Notes under the pieces: model-generated
Databases searched by the model: none
What the model was told of the DNA's origin: nothing
Seen by the model: the letters and a program-made list of their open reading frames with translations, nothing else
Assembly: GCA_016208685.1 (NCBI GenBank)
Contig: JACQXM010000015.1
Coordinates: forward strand, 1 to 64,000
Length of the DNA: 64,000 nucleotides
Direction of reading: 5' to 3'
DNA from: Planctomycetota bacterium
GTDB lineage: Bacteria; Planctomycetota; Phycisphaerae; UBA1845
Translations under genes and position numbers: made by a program
Part shown: one piece after another, positions 36,301-45,100 of the stretch
Position numbering within the stretch: position 1 is the first letter of the stretch
Layout of the letters: each line of letters opens with the position of its first letter

Positions 36301-36355
36301 CGGGCGATTCGACGATAACCAGCGACTTGCCCGAATGTTGTGTCTTGCTGGCCAC
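33311..36355 (-). CDS. topA: DNA topoisomerase I with six C-terminal zinc ribbons
   Basis: A 1014-residue type IA topoisomerase that relaxes negative supercoils by transient single-strand cleavage. The TOPRIM domain begins KSLVIVESPAKAKTINKYLG and holds the acidic DLDREGEAIAWH. QQARRLLDRIVGYQLSP and SAGRVQSVAVRL are core motifs. The catalytic tyrosine is Tyr374 by this numbering, in TYMRTDSTNLS. From about residue 645 to the end there are six CxxC...C...C zinc ribbons, more than the three of the E. coli enzyme. The GTG at 36355 starts the protein at the usual place; the ORF-track start at 36502 is the TTG of a -35 box. Confidence 0.93.
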   Translation of the reverse strand: MASKTQHSGKSLVIVESPAKAKTINKYLGPAYEVMASMGHVRDLPEHDFGIDLQRNFEPAYEVLPSRRKVVGSLRKAAAHADAVYLATDLDREGEAIAWHLAHSLELPLDRTRRVVFNEITKSAIKAAFAHPQQVDMDKVNAQQARRLLDRIVGYQLSPLLQIKIAKGLSAGRVQSVAVRLLVDREQEIRGFVPEESWRISACFATDVTKLPALSAAWEKFLTSGKDPDGAPTVKARNSWLSKHHCLYAELVKFAGAEFRAGTVAEARAIAEALGYVVESVDERTWEAYAAKGLKTVVLKGRTDAAAAPAFAIRDIQTKRTTSRPNAPFTTATLQQAASTELGFAPARTMRIAQQLYEGVDLGGGEGPVGLITYMRTDSTNLSKESVEAVRGLILTQFGSSHLPEKPNVYGQSKRAQEAHEAIRPSDVTYQPSGLKGHLTVEQHKLYDLIWRRFVACQMTPAQWDSTTVLIAAQTPGGEAIFRAGGRRLVFDGFLRVMGIPDGEDAVLPELAVDQRVAPLQVDPRQQYSAPPPRYTEASLVKKLESEGIGRPSTYAAIIQTVQDRGYAELVDRKLRPTSRGELVTEKLINHFPTIMDIKFTSYMEEELDKIEEAHLDWVHVLNEFYEPFKESLEKAHTEMERARSEPSEYTCTECGRPLVYRLGKNGRFLACSGYPECRQSMNVDAEGKPVAEVIAPEPCARCGKPMILRKSRLGPFLGCMGYPECNNTLPCDDRGVPLQKVSPEDIKETCPECSSPMKVKFARGKAFLGCGQYPKCKGTRPMPPGVYVEKPKPAEAGARCDKCGRPMVIRTSRRGPFLSCSGFPRCRNAMPMEKLDHLRALEEAGKIPEAPPPSTNGNGARGRGAAVPRGKDGKVDLAALGPPPPGFAWTRTGRAVVEVWPEHALTCPNCGAELAAKNGRFGPYFGCTKYPRCSFVANLRGEAKKRAEAEMPGPVKAKPTPTDIPCEECGSTMLVRSGRTGPFLGCSRYPKCKASRPLPAGATAESLAAAAER

Positions 36356-36473
36356 GAACGACCCCGACGAGCGCGATGGCTCGCTGTTGTGAAAAACGCG
36401 GACGTTTATATCGACATAGGCTGGCGGTTTCTGCAACCGTTGATTATAGTCCCCGCTCCTGGTAAACCGGGGC

Positions 36474-36502
36474 GATTTAGCAGGACCCGAACGGGCTGTC
36501 AA
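36474..36502 (-). promoter_or_regulatory. Promoter for topA
   Basis: On the minus strand TTGACA (36497-36502) and TAAATC (36474-36479), with a TG one base before the -10, are spaced by 17 bp. A second perfect -10 hexamer TATAAT lies at 36443-36448 with no good -35. Confidence 0.5.
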
Positions 36503-36573
36503 ACCGATGTTTCCGACCGAAGCGGATCGCGGGTTGAGTTTTCCCCCCGTTCAACGAGACCAAGGCGACCCCG

Positions 36574-36594
36574 CCGATGATCTCTAATCATCGG
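36574..36594. promoter_or_regulatory. Dyad between topA and the divergent PpiD-like gene
   Basis: CCGATGAT-ctcta-ATCATCGG is a perfect 8-bp inverted repeat ending seven bases before the AAGGA ribosome site of the downstream gene. It could be an operator or a leader hairpin. Confidence 0.35.
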
Positions 36595-36615
36595 TAGATT
36601 AAGGATTTGCGCATC

Positions 36616-38499
36616 ATGCTGAAGTTCTTCCGCAAGTACAACAAACACCTCCTGGCGGTTTTCATGAGCCTGCTGATGATTGTCTTCATCGGCGGCACGG
36701 CGCTGGAGAGATTCCTGACGCCCAACGTCAACCCGGTCGTAGCGCGAAGCCGGCTAGGCGACATCGGTCGGCTCGACCAGGCTCAGGCGACAGAGCTGAC
36801 GGGTTATCTGCAGAACCTGCGCGTGGTCGACTGGCAGCGGCCTGTACCCCAGGTGAGCAAACCCATCGACCTGGTGGACTGGATTCTGCTGTCGCGCGAG
36901 GCACAGCAGCTCGGCACGGAGCTGTCGTCGGCGTCGGCGAAGGCCTGGCTCGGCGGCGAAGACGGCATGAAACGCGTGCGCGAAACCTCGCGTGCCATGC
37001 GCGCCCGAGTGGACGGCTTCCTGGACGCCATCAGCCAGTGGCGTTCGATTGTCCTGGCGGCGCAGGCGGTGGCCGGCGCCGCCGTGCCCAGCGCGGCGGA
37101 GGTCCGCGCTGCGGCGCGCGAAGTCCTCGACAAGGTCAAGGTCCAGGCAGTGCTGCTGCCCGCCAAGGCATTCGTCGACCCGCGACAGGAGTTCACCGAC
37201 GCGGAGATCGAGGCGCAGTGGCAGCCGTATCGCGACGTGAAACGCGGTCCGGGGCTCCAGTTCGGGTACTTCCTGCCGCCCCGGGTGCGAGTGCAGTTCC
37301 TGATGATCGACCACGCCAAGCTTCTGGCGCAGATCGGCGTGGCGAACCTGGAGAAGAAGGCCCGTAAGTACTACGACGAACATCGGGCGGAGTTTCCCAA
37401 CCCCTCTCCCCCGCCGGCGGCCGAAGGCGCGCCGCCGCCCTCACCCTACCTTTCGTGGGAGGAGGCGCGCGAGCAGGCCATGGAAGCGGTGAAGGGTCAG
37501 CAAGCGGCGGAGGCCGCGGCGCGCATCGCTGACTGGATCGTCCAGTTCACGGGCGAGGCGTTCCACGACGTGGAACGCGGCCAGGACGGGTATAAGGCCG
37601 CACCCGCCGCGGTGGCACTCGACAGCTACTACGAAAAAGTGGTGGAGCAGATCCCGCCGTCGATCAACTTCCCCGGTGCCGTGGTGGTGGGGGTGACGGG
37701 GTTGTTCCGCGAGGAGGAAGCCGAGAAGGTGCCGCGGCTGGGCGGCGCGATGTACAAGCCGCCCACGGGCGCGGAAGTTGATTTCAAGACGCTGGCGTTC
37801 CGCAACCAGGGTGTGGTGCCCACGCTTTCCAAGGAGCTCGGCGCGGCGCAGGGCGACTACCTGGCACTCTTCGAAACCTGCCGGTACCCCCTGACCGACG
37901 ACGACGGGAACGTGTATGTCTTCCGCGTCACCAAGATCGGCGACGGGCGCCCCTCGCAGTTCGCGTCGGAGGCGCGCAAGGAAGTGGTGGACGACCTTCG
38001 CCTGCTCCGCGCCTTGGAGGAGGCCAAGGCGCGGGCCGCGAACCTCAAGGATTGCGCCGCCGCCGGCGGACTTAAGCAGGCCTTCGACGGTGACCTGGAT
38101 CTGGCGGCGCGCAAGGCCGGCGCCGAGGGTTCGGAGATCGCCTTCGCCGACGTCCCGCCCACTCCGCGGCTGCAACTTTCGCAGTTGGTGGCGGCCCCCG
38201 GGCAGCGGACCACGACCGTCTCGCCGGAGGTCGGCGCCATTCCCGCCGAACTCATCGCCGACTGGTTCGCCCTGGAGGAGGCCGACGACAAGTTCATCAT
38301 TCAGGAGCTTAAGGACCGGGCGGCGGTGCTGGTGGTGGAGTGGAAGGAGACGGTCCGCGGCAACACCGATGAGTTCGAGAAGATCCAGTCGCAAATCGCT
38401 TCACTGCTCCGCACGCGCTACGAAGGCGAACTGCTCGGCGACTGGATGGACCCGGACAAGATCCGGGCCCGAAACGGCTTCGACCTGGCGCAGAAATAG
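36616..38499 (+). CDS. Membrane-anchored SurA/PpiD-like protein
   Basis: About 627 residues. One N-terminal membrane segment after a basic start (FRKYNKHLLAVFMSLLMIVFIGG) is the PpiD/SurA_N_3 pattern of an extracytoplasmic chaperone. A helical region (SAKAWLGGEDGMKRVRE) follows. Segments near residue 370-440 (VPTLSKELGAAQGDYLALFETCRYP) are in the position of a parvulin-like domain but catalytic motifs are not clear. ATG 36616 is used rather than the TTG at 36607 because AAGGA is then ten bases upstream. It probably helps folding of exported proteins; this is by analogy only. Confidence 0.6.
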   Translation: MLKFFRKYNKHLLAVFMSLLMIVFIGGTALERFLTPNVNPVVARSRLGDIGRLDQAQATELTGYLQNLRVVDWQRPVPQVSKPIDLVDWILLSREAQQLGTELSSASAKAWLGGEDGMKRVRETSRAMRARVDGFLDAISQWRSIVLAAQAVAGAAVPSAAEVRAAAREVLDKVKVQAVLLPAKAFVDPRQEFTDAEIEAQWQPYRDVKRGPGLQFGYFLPPRVRVQFLMIDHAKLLAQIGVANLEKKARKYYDEHRAEFPNPSPPPAAEGAPPPSPYLSWEEAREQAMEAVKGQQAAEAAARIADWIVQFTGEAFHDVERGQDGYKAAPAAVALDSYYEKVVEQIPPSINFPGAVVVGVTGLFREEEAEKVPRLGGAMYKPPTGAEVDFKTLAFRNQGVVPTLSKELGAAQGDYLALFETCRYPLTDDDGNVYVFRVTKIGDGRPSQFASEARKEVVDDLRLLRALEEAKARAANLKDCAAAGGLKQAFDGDLDLAARKAGAEGSEIAFADVPPTPRLQLSQLVAAPGQRTTTVSPEVGAIPAELIADWFALEEADDKFIIQELKDRAAVLVVEWKETVRGNTDEFEKIQSQIASLLRTRYEGELLGDWMDPDKIRARNGFDLAQK

Positions 38500-38520
38500 G
38501 CGTCACGCCGCCTCGCAGCG

Positions 38521-39240
38521 CTACGGCACGCGGATCCCGCACCGGCGCAGGTCCTCCATCGCCTGCCCGTCCCACCCACGGTTGGCCGCCGGGCTGGCAG
38601 GACTGGGGTGAAGCATCCGTCCCACGCGAACTTCCATGCCCCGCAGCGCGGCGCGGGCGCGAGCCGCGGCAAACGTCCCCACGCCCACGACCCAGCGCGC
38701 TTCAAGCGCCCGAACCGTCTCCCGCAGGGCCTCGTCGCAGGCCGCGAGCAGCGGTTCGCGCTCCCGTGCCGGCAGTTTGTCGGGCGTTCGGTTGCGTCCG
38801 CCGGCCTCCAGGAACATCAGTGGGCAGTAGTTGGCCACAAAAAACCGGCGGAAGAAGCGCTTCGGGGTGCGGAACGTGTCCCGCGCCCAGCCCCAGAGAC
38901 GGGCGCCGCTCACTTCGCTTCGCGGACAACGGAAACCCCACACCGGGCGGCGCGGATGCTCGTCCCGCGGTCTGCCCACCGGCACGTCGATCCCCAACCA
39001 GTTGCGGACGAGCGTCACCTCCCCGAAGGGCACGCCGGTTTGCGCCATGCCGAAGGGGCCGGGGTTCATGCCCAGCAGGATGACCTCCCGCAGCGAGCGT
39101 CCGTACAGTTCGACATACCGCGCATGGCCGGCGCGAGCGTATACCAGCGGGTTGTAGACGTGGGTAACCGGGCGGGCGAAGTCGAGGGTTTCAAGTCGTC
39201 GCGCCAGGCGGTCGGCTATGGACAGCAGTGGCACCCTCAC
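38521..39240 (-). CDS. SMUG1-type uracil-DNA glycosylase
   Basis: A 239-residue single-strand-selective monofunctional glycosylase (UDG family 3). Motif 1 is GMNPGPFGMAQTGVPFGE (57-74) and motif 2 is HPSPASPAANRGW (211-223), both diagnostic. It would remove uracil and oxidised pyrimidines from DNA. The ORF track runs far upstream in this frame, but that is a shadow of the MeaB-like gene. The GTG at 39240 overlaps the stop of that gene (GTGA), so translation is probably coupled. It nearly abuts the convergent PpiD-like gene (21 bp). Confidence 0.9.
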   Translation of the reverse strand: MRVPLLSIADRLARRLETLDFARPVTHVYNPLVYARAGHARYVELYGRSLREVILLGMNPGPFGMAQTGVPFGEVTLVRNWLGIDVPVGRPRDEHPRRPVWGFRCPRSEVSGARLWGWARDTFRTPKRFFRRFFVANYCPLMFLEAGGRNRTPDKLPAREREPLLAACDEALRETVRALEARWVVGVGTFAAARARAALRGMEVRVGRMLHPSPASPAANRGWDGQAMEDLRRCGIRVP

Positions 39241-40361
39241 GGACGTTGGAGCAGCCAATCCGCCACCTGCCCGATGCCTTCGTCGCGAAGCGTGCTCACC
39301 CGCCACAGCGGGCGGGCGTCGCCCACGGCGCTGAGGAGTTGCGCCTCCGTGGCGTCCGCCCCGGGCAGGTCGCACTTGTTGAGCACGAAGGCGGAGGCGA
39401 TCTCCATGATGCCGGCCTTGGAGAACTGGATGGCATCGCCGCTGTCGGGCATGAGCAGGACCAGGGTGGTGTGAGCGAGCTCGCGGATGGCGACGTCCGC
39501 CTGGCCGGCGCCTACCGTTTCCACCAGGATGTACTCGAAGCCGAATCCGTTCAGCAGCTTCAGCGTCTCGGCGGCATGCGGCGACAGCCCGCCGGAAGCC
39601 CCGCCCGAAGACAGGCTGCGGATGAACAGGTCGGCGTCCGGCGTGCCGCTCATCATGCGCAGGCGGTCGCCGAGCAGTGCCCCGCCGGTGACCGGGCTGC
39701 TGGGGTCGATGGCCAGCACCGCCACGCGCTTGCCCCGCGCGCGAAGCAGACGCCCCAGCTTGCCGATGAACGAACTCTTGCCGACGCCGGGAGCGCCGGT
39801 GATGCCCACCACCTGGGCCCGGCCGGCGGGCGGCGACCAGCCGTCGCGGGGCTCCCCACGCTGCACCGCGGTGATGAGCCGGGCAAGGCAGCGAACGTCG
39901 CCCCGCTCGTAGCCGCGCCGCGCCTCGTCGAAGCGCAGCGGCGCGTGCTGCGCCGCCAGCATCTGGATGGTGGCGACGATGCGGTCCAGCGGCGAGCCGG
40001 GGTTGAACACCGCGGCCACCCCCATGCGCAGCAGTTCCGGATGATCGTGCACCGGAACGATACCGCCCAGAACCACAGGGATGTATTCGATGCCCAGCGT
40101 CCGGCGGTGCTCCAGGAGCTCCGGCATCACCGTCATGTGGGCCGCGGAAAGCAGGCTGACGCCCACCACGTCCACGTCCTCCTGCTGCGCCGCGTGCATG
40201 GTGGATTCGCAGGTCTGCCACAGGCCGGTGTAGATCACTTCCACACCCGCGTCGCGGAACGACCGTGCCAGCACCTTGACACCGCGATCGTGCCCGTCCA
40301 GGCCGATCTTGGCCAGCAGCACCCGGGGGGGAATCGTGGCAACGTGGGGTTCGGTCGGCAA
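39237..40361 (-). CDS. Fusion of a B12-binding domain and a MeaB/ArgK GTPase
   Basis: A 374-residue two-domain protein. Residues 13-135 are the cobalamin-binding domain of methylmalonyl-CoA-mutase type, with DxHxxG as D22-H24-G27 (GLDGHDRG) and VVGVSLLSAAH. Residues 155-374 are a MeaB-type G3E GTPase with P-loop GAPGVGKSS (189-197), DPSSPVTGGALLGDR, ETVGAGQAD and NKCD. MeaB proteins gate loading and protect B12-dependent acyl-CoA mutases. The same order occurs at the N-terminus of IcmF isobutyryl-CoA mutase fusions, but the mutase catalytic domain is missing here and none lies in the window. The start is TTG 40361 with GGGAAAGGG upstream; GTG 40322 is an alternative. Confidence 0.9.
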   Translation of the reverse strand: MPTEPHVATIPPRVLLAKIGLDGHDRGVKVLARSFRDAGVEVIYTGLWQTCESTMHAAQQEDVDVVGVSLLSAAHMTVMPELLEHRRTLGIEYIPVVLGGIVPVHDHPELLRMGVAAVFNPGSPLDRIVATIQMLAAQHAPLRFDEARRGYERGDVRCLARLITAVQRGEPRDGWSPPAGRAQVVGITGAPGVGKSSFIGKLGRLLRARGKRVAVLAIDPSSPVTGGALLGDRLRMMSGTPDADLFIRSLSSGGASGGLSPHAAETLKLLNGFGFEYILVETVGAGQADVAIRELAHTTLVLLMPDSGDAIQFSKAGIMEIASAFVLNKCDLPGADATEAQLLSAVGDARPLWRVSTLRDEGIGQVADWLLQRP

Positions 40362-40464
40362 CGTTCTGCCCTTTCCCGTCGGCTACGCCGACGCAGCGCG
40401 GCATGGTAACGCCCGGCAGGCGGCGCGGGCAAGAACGGCGGCGGGAGACGGCGTAAAGGCGCCG

Positions 40465-42159
40465 TCAGGGTTGTCCGCCGGCGTCCGCCGGGTCGGCGAC
40501 GGTGTCGGTACGGCCCGAACCGTCGGCCCCCCCGGCACCGGCGGCGGTGCCGCCGTCGTCCGCCTTGCGGTAGGTCGCGGCCGCGGCGTGCAGGTCGCTC
40601 CAGGCCTCCCGCAGGCGGATGCGCGCCCGGGCCAGCTCCGCCTCTGCGGCGATGTAGTCGCGCTGCACTTCGTTAAGCCGGTTCAGCGTTTCCTTGCCCG
40701 CCACGTATCCCGCCTGCACGATCCGCCGGTTCTCCCGCGCCGTCTTGAGCGACTCGCGCTGCAGGCGGATCTGCTGTTGGGCGTTCTGCAAATCAATGAG
40801 GGCACGGCGAACGTCGGACTGCACGCTGAGGCGCAGGCGATTGAGCTGCGCCGCGGCCTCGGCGCGCTGCGCCTCCGCCTGCCGCACCCGCGCCTGGCGC
40901 GCCCCGCCCGTGAAGATCTCCCAGCGGAACTCCATGGCCAGCGCCGAGGATTGATCCTCCACGGAGTAACGCAGGTTGGAGGGACGGTCGTAGCCCCAGG
41001 AACCGCTGACCACCACGCTGGGATTGTACAGGCCCTTGGCCGCGCGAACCTGTTCCTCCTCGCTGCGCAGCAGGTTCTCCATCTGGAGTACGTCCGGGCG
41101 GTCCTTCAGCGCCTGTTCGATCCAGGGACCGGGCGACGGCGCCTGAAGCTCGCTTTCCGTCTCATCGGCGAGGGTGGAAAGCGGAAGCCCGCCGGGCAGC
41201 GTAACGTCGGCGAGCCCCATGAGCTCCGCCAGCACCACGCGTCCGGTTTCCTTCAACCCCAGCGCCGCCGTGAGGTTGGCCTGCGCCGCCAGCATCCGCA
41301 CGCGGAAGTTATCCACGTCCGCCTGGCTCGCGCGGCCGGCGGCGCGAAGCTTCTCGGTCTCCTCGTGCTGTTCCTGGCTGAAGGACTCGTCGGCGCGGGC
41401 GATGCGCACCTGTTCCTCCGAAAGCTGCACCTGGTAGTAGGCGCGGTCCACCGCCTGGATGAGCAGCCGCTCCACGTCCGCCAGCCCCATGTGCGAGGCG
41501 TGGTACACGTGCTTGGCCGACATGAGCTGGGCCTCGCGCACGAACCCGTCGAACGCTGTCCAACTCGAGGTGAACGCCGTGGAGTGTTCGCTGAAGGAGT
41601 TGCGATCGCCCTTAAGCCCAGTGGGGCCGAACAGCGGGCGGCGCAGGGCATTGAGCAGCGTGGTGACCGTGAAGTTCGTGCTGTCCACGCCGATCGGCGC
41701 CGGCAGCGCCGGTTGCAGCAGGGTGTTCAAACGGTTGCGACTGGCCGGGGTGTGGAAGGTGCGCGCGGCGTTGTACGAGAAGATCACGGTGGGCAGGTAG
41801 CGCGAGCGCGCCTCCGCGATCCGCGCCGCGGCGGCCACGAAGCGCGCCTTGGCGGCATGAATGTCAGGGTTGGCGCGAATGGCGATGGCCCGCGCCTGTT
41901 GCAGCGTCAGCATGTCCGTGGGCAGCAGTTCCTCGGCCGCCTCGCCCGACACCGGCTCCCCCACGGGCATGAGCCGTGCGCGATCCTCCTCCGGCAGCCG
42001 GGCGTAGGCCTTCTGATGCCGGTCCAGCACCATCTGGATGCTGTCGAGCGGCTGGCGGCATCCCGCCAGCCCCACCCCCAGGGTCGCCGCCGACAAAAGC
42101 AGCTTCGGCGTCCGGCGGCGGGCTGCCCGGCCTTGCATCGGGTCACACAGCGGCGGCAT
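40465..42159 (-). CDS. TolC-family outer membrane efflux lipoprotein
   Basis: About 564 residues. A lipoprotein signal ends at LAGC. Two outer-membrane-efflux-protein repeats follow, with long helices (AVDRAYYQVQLSEEQVRIA and QSDVRRALIDLQNAQQQIR) and the paired DIHAAKARFVAAAARI segment. The C-terminus is a Gly/Ala/Asp-rich tail. The start is uncertain among TTG 42180, ATG 42159 and ATG 42138; the first two overlap the RND gene's stop, the last follows it. It should form the outer channel of the pump encoded just upstream. Confidence 0.85.
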   Translation of the reverse strand: MPPLCDPMQGRAARRRTPKLLLSAATLGVGLAGCRQPLDSIQMVLDRHQKAYARLPEEDRARLMPVGEPVSGEAAEELLPTDMLTLQQARAIAIRANPDIHAAKARFVAAAARIAEARSRYLPTVIFSYNAARTFHTPASRNRLNTLLQPALPAPIGVDSTNFTVTTLLNALRRPLFGPTGLKGDRNSFSEHSTAFTSSWTAFDGFVREAQLMSAKHVYHASHMGLADVERLLIQAVDRAYYQVQLSEEQVRIARADESFSQEQHEETEKLRAAGRASQADVDNFRVRMLAAQANLTAALGLKETGRVVLAELMGLADVTLPGGLPLSTLADETESELQAPSPGPWIEQALKDRPDVLQMENLLRSEEEQVRAAKGLYNPSVVVSGSWGYDRPSNLRYSVEDQSSALAMEFRWEIFTGGARQARVRQAEAQRAEAAAQLNRLRLSVQSDVRRALIDLQNAQQQIRLQRESLKTARENRRIVQAGYVAGKETLNRLNEVQRDYIAAEAELARARIRLREAWSDLHAAAATYRKADDGGTAAGAGGADGSGRTDTVADPADAGGQP

Positions 42160-45100
42160 GTTGATGCCCGGCCCTTTCAACTTCTTCGGGAAGCGGGTAC
42201 GCGCCCCCGTGGCGGAGCCAATGCACGAAACGCTTCAGGTCGTTGACCACCAGATACAGGGACGGAACGATCAGCGTGGTCAGCACCGTGGAGAAGGTCA
42301 ATCCAAACGCCACGGAGATGGCGATGGGAATCAGCGGCTGCGCCTGGGTACTGCGATCAAAGAGCATGGGCGCCAGCCCCGCGACGTTGGTCAGCGCGGT
42401 CAGGAACACGGCCAGCACCCGCGCCTCGGCCGCCTTGGTCACCGCAGTCTGAACCTCCATGCCGGCGCGCACATTCTGATTCACCTGGTCCAGCAGCACC
42501 AGCGCGTCGTTGACCACGATGCCCGCCAAGGCCGTCATGCCGAAAACGCTCATCAGGCTCAGGTCGTAACCCATCACCGTATGCCCCAGCACGGCGCCGG
42601 CCATCCCCAGGGGAATAGCCGCCATGAGGATGAGAGGCTGCACGTAAGAACGCAACGCGGCGCCGAGAATGGCGTAGGTGATCGCCAGCGCGATGACGGT
42701 CGCATCGATCAGACTGGAGAGCGATTCGCTGATCCGCGCCCGCTCACCGTCCACGCGGTAGATCAGCCCCGGATGTCGGGCACACAGCTCGGGCAGATAA
42801 CTGGAGATCATGTTGTGGACGATCTGCTCGGCGTTGGCGTGGCGTTCGTCGACGTCGGCATGGATCCGAACCCGCCGCAGCCCATCCTGGCGGGTGATGG
42901 CGGAGTAGCCGCGCACCATTCTGGTCTCGGCGACTTCGTGGAAGGGGACGGCCGCCCCGGTGCGGGTGCGGATGCGCAGGTTGTCGATGGAACTGAGGCT
43001 GCGGCGGTCCGACTCCTGGTAGCTGACCACCACCTTGACCTCGTCCCGCCCGCGCTGAAGGCGCACCGCTTCGCCGCCGTACAGCCCCTGACGCAACTGC
43101 GCCGCAAGGTCCGAAACCGACAGCCCGAGGTTGGCGGCGCCCGGTTGCAGTGAAACGTGCATCTCGCGTTTGCCGGGTATCAGGTCGTCCTCGATGTCAA
43201 AAACGCCGGCATAATCCGCCAGCCTGGCTTCCAGCTCGTCCGTGGCTTGGCGAAGTTGCTCCAGGTCTTCACTGAGCAGCCGGATCTCGACCGGCTTTTC
43301 CGTCGGCCCCAGAACCTCGCGCGTGATGGTGAAGGAAACAGCTCCGGCAATGGCACCGACGTTGCGCCGCCAGGCCTCGATGACCCGTGCACAGTCCACG
43401 CGGCGCTGCTCCGCGGGCATCAACTCGATGGACGTTTCGCACAACCCGCTGCCCCGCTTGGGGACGAAGTCGGCCCATTCCCCCACCGTGGAGTAGATGT
43501 GCTGCACCAGGACCCCCGGCTGCGCCGGCTTGAGGGCCACGTCGTCATTGAGCGCCCCGGCCGCCGCCTCCAGCCGTTGCACCGCCGCCTGGCTGACCTC
43601 CACGGGGGTGCCTTCGGGGAAACGTACCCGCGCCTTGAGGGTGTTGCGGTCCACCTGCGGGAAGAGCACGAACGGAGTGCGTCCGCCCCATACCAGTCCG
43701 ATGCACAGGAAGATGAGCGCCGCCGAGGCCCCCAGCACCACCAGCCGGTTACGCGCCAGGCGGCGGATGACGGGGGCGTAGACGCGGGTGATCGCGCCCT
43801 CGATGAGGGCGTTGAGCCGTTTGCGAGTGCGGATCCGCCACTGGGTGAAGCGCGACCGCCGCGCCCTCTCGCTGCCGCCCACCGTGGCCCATTCGTTCAG
43901 ATGCGGTGGGAGGATGAAGAACGCTTCCAGGCCCGAGGCCACGATGGTGGCGATCACCGCCACGGGCAGAACGTAAATCAGCTTACCCATCACGCCCTGC
44001 ACGTACATAAGCGGCATGAACATGACGATGGTGGTCAGGGAGGCGTTGAGCACCGGCATGCCGACGCTGGCCGTGCCTTTGATCGCCGCCAGTTCCGGCG
44101 TCAGCCCCTGTTTCTCCGTGGCCAGGACGTTCTCGGCGATGACGATGGAATCGTCGAGCACGATGGCGTCGGCGAGGATCAACCCGAACAGGCTGATCAT
44201 GTTCAGGGTCTGCCCCGTGAAATGCAGCACCCACAGCGCCCCCGCCGTAGCCACCGGCACGCCCATGGCCACTCCCACGGCGGCCCGGAAGTCCATGAAC
44301 AACATGAGGCAGATCATCAGCAGCGCCATGCCCATCAGCCCGTTGCCCACCAGCATTTGCAGCCGCTGATCCACGTCCCGCGATTTGTCCGCCAGCACGG
44401 AGAGCCGGATGCCCTCCGGCAGCTTCGCCTGCGCCACCTCGACATAGCGGCGCACCAGGTGGGCGATGTCGCTGATGTCCTCCTTGGCCGTCTTGGCGAC
44501 GGTTACCGTGGCCCCGGGTTCGCCGTCGATCCGCCCGTAGAGCGGCGTCTCTTCGAAGGTGTCGCGTATCTGCGCGATCTGGCCCAGGCGCACGGAACTG
44601 CCGTCGGGGCGGGCGATGACCACCAGGTCCTCGAAGTCGTGCTTGGTGTAGCGCTGCCCCGTGGTGCGAACGTTGATCTCCTCGGCGCGGGTGCGCACGG
44701 TGCCCGCGGGCAGGTCCAGGCTGCTGCGCGAGATGGCGTCGATCACCTCCCGCAACGTCAGCTCATACTGTTGCAGCGTCTCCTCCCGCACCTGGATGGC
44801 GATCTCGTAATCGCGGACGCCGGCCAGCGCCACCTGCGAGATCTTGGGATCAGCGAGCAAGTCGTTGCGAACCTGCTCCGCGACGCGCTTGATGGTCATC
44901 TCCGGCGCCGGCCCGTGCACGCCGATGTTCACCACGGGGTTGGGAACGAAGGTCTCGGTGACCACCGGGCGCTGGGCCTCGGGCGGAAAGGTGCGGATGG
45001 TGTTGACGCGGTCCTGCACCTGCCGCAGCACCTCGGCCGCCGGCGTGATCGACGGGTCGAAGGCCGCCAGCACCTTGCCCGAATCCTCCGTCGCCAGCGA

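Noticed and set aside
38521-40404. A 627-residue ORF covering both the MeaB-like and SMUG1 genes
   Set aside because: The upstream part is Arg/Gly shadow translation of the MeaB-like gene; the real SMUG1 begins at GTG 39240.
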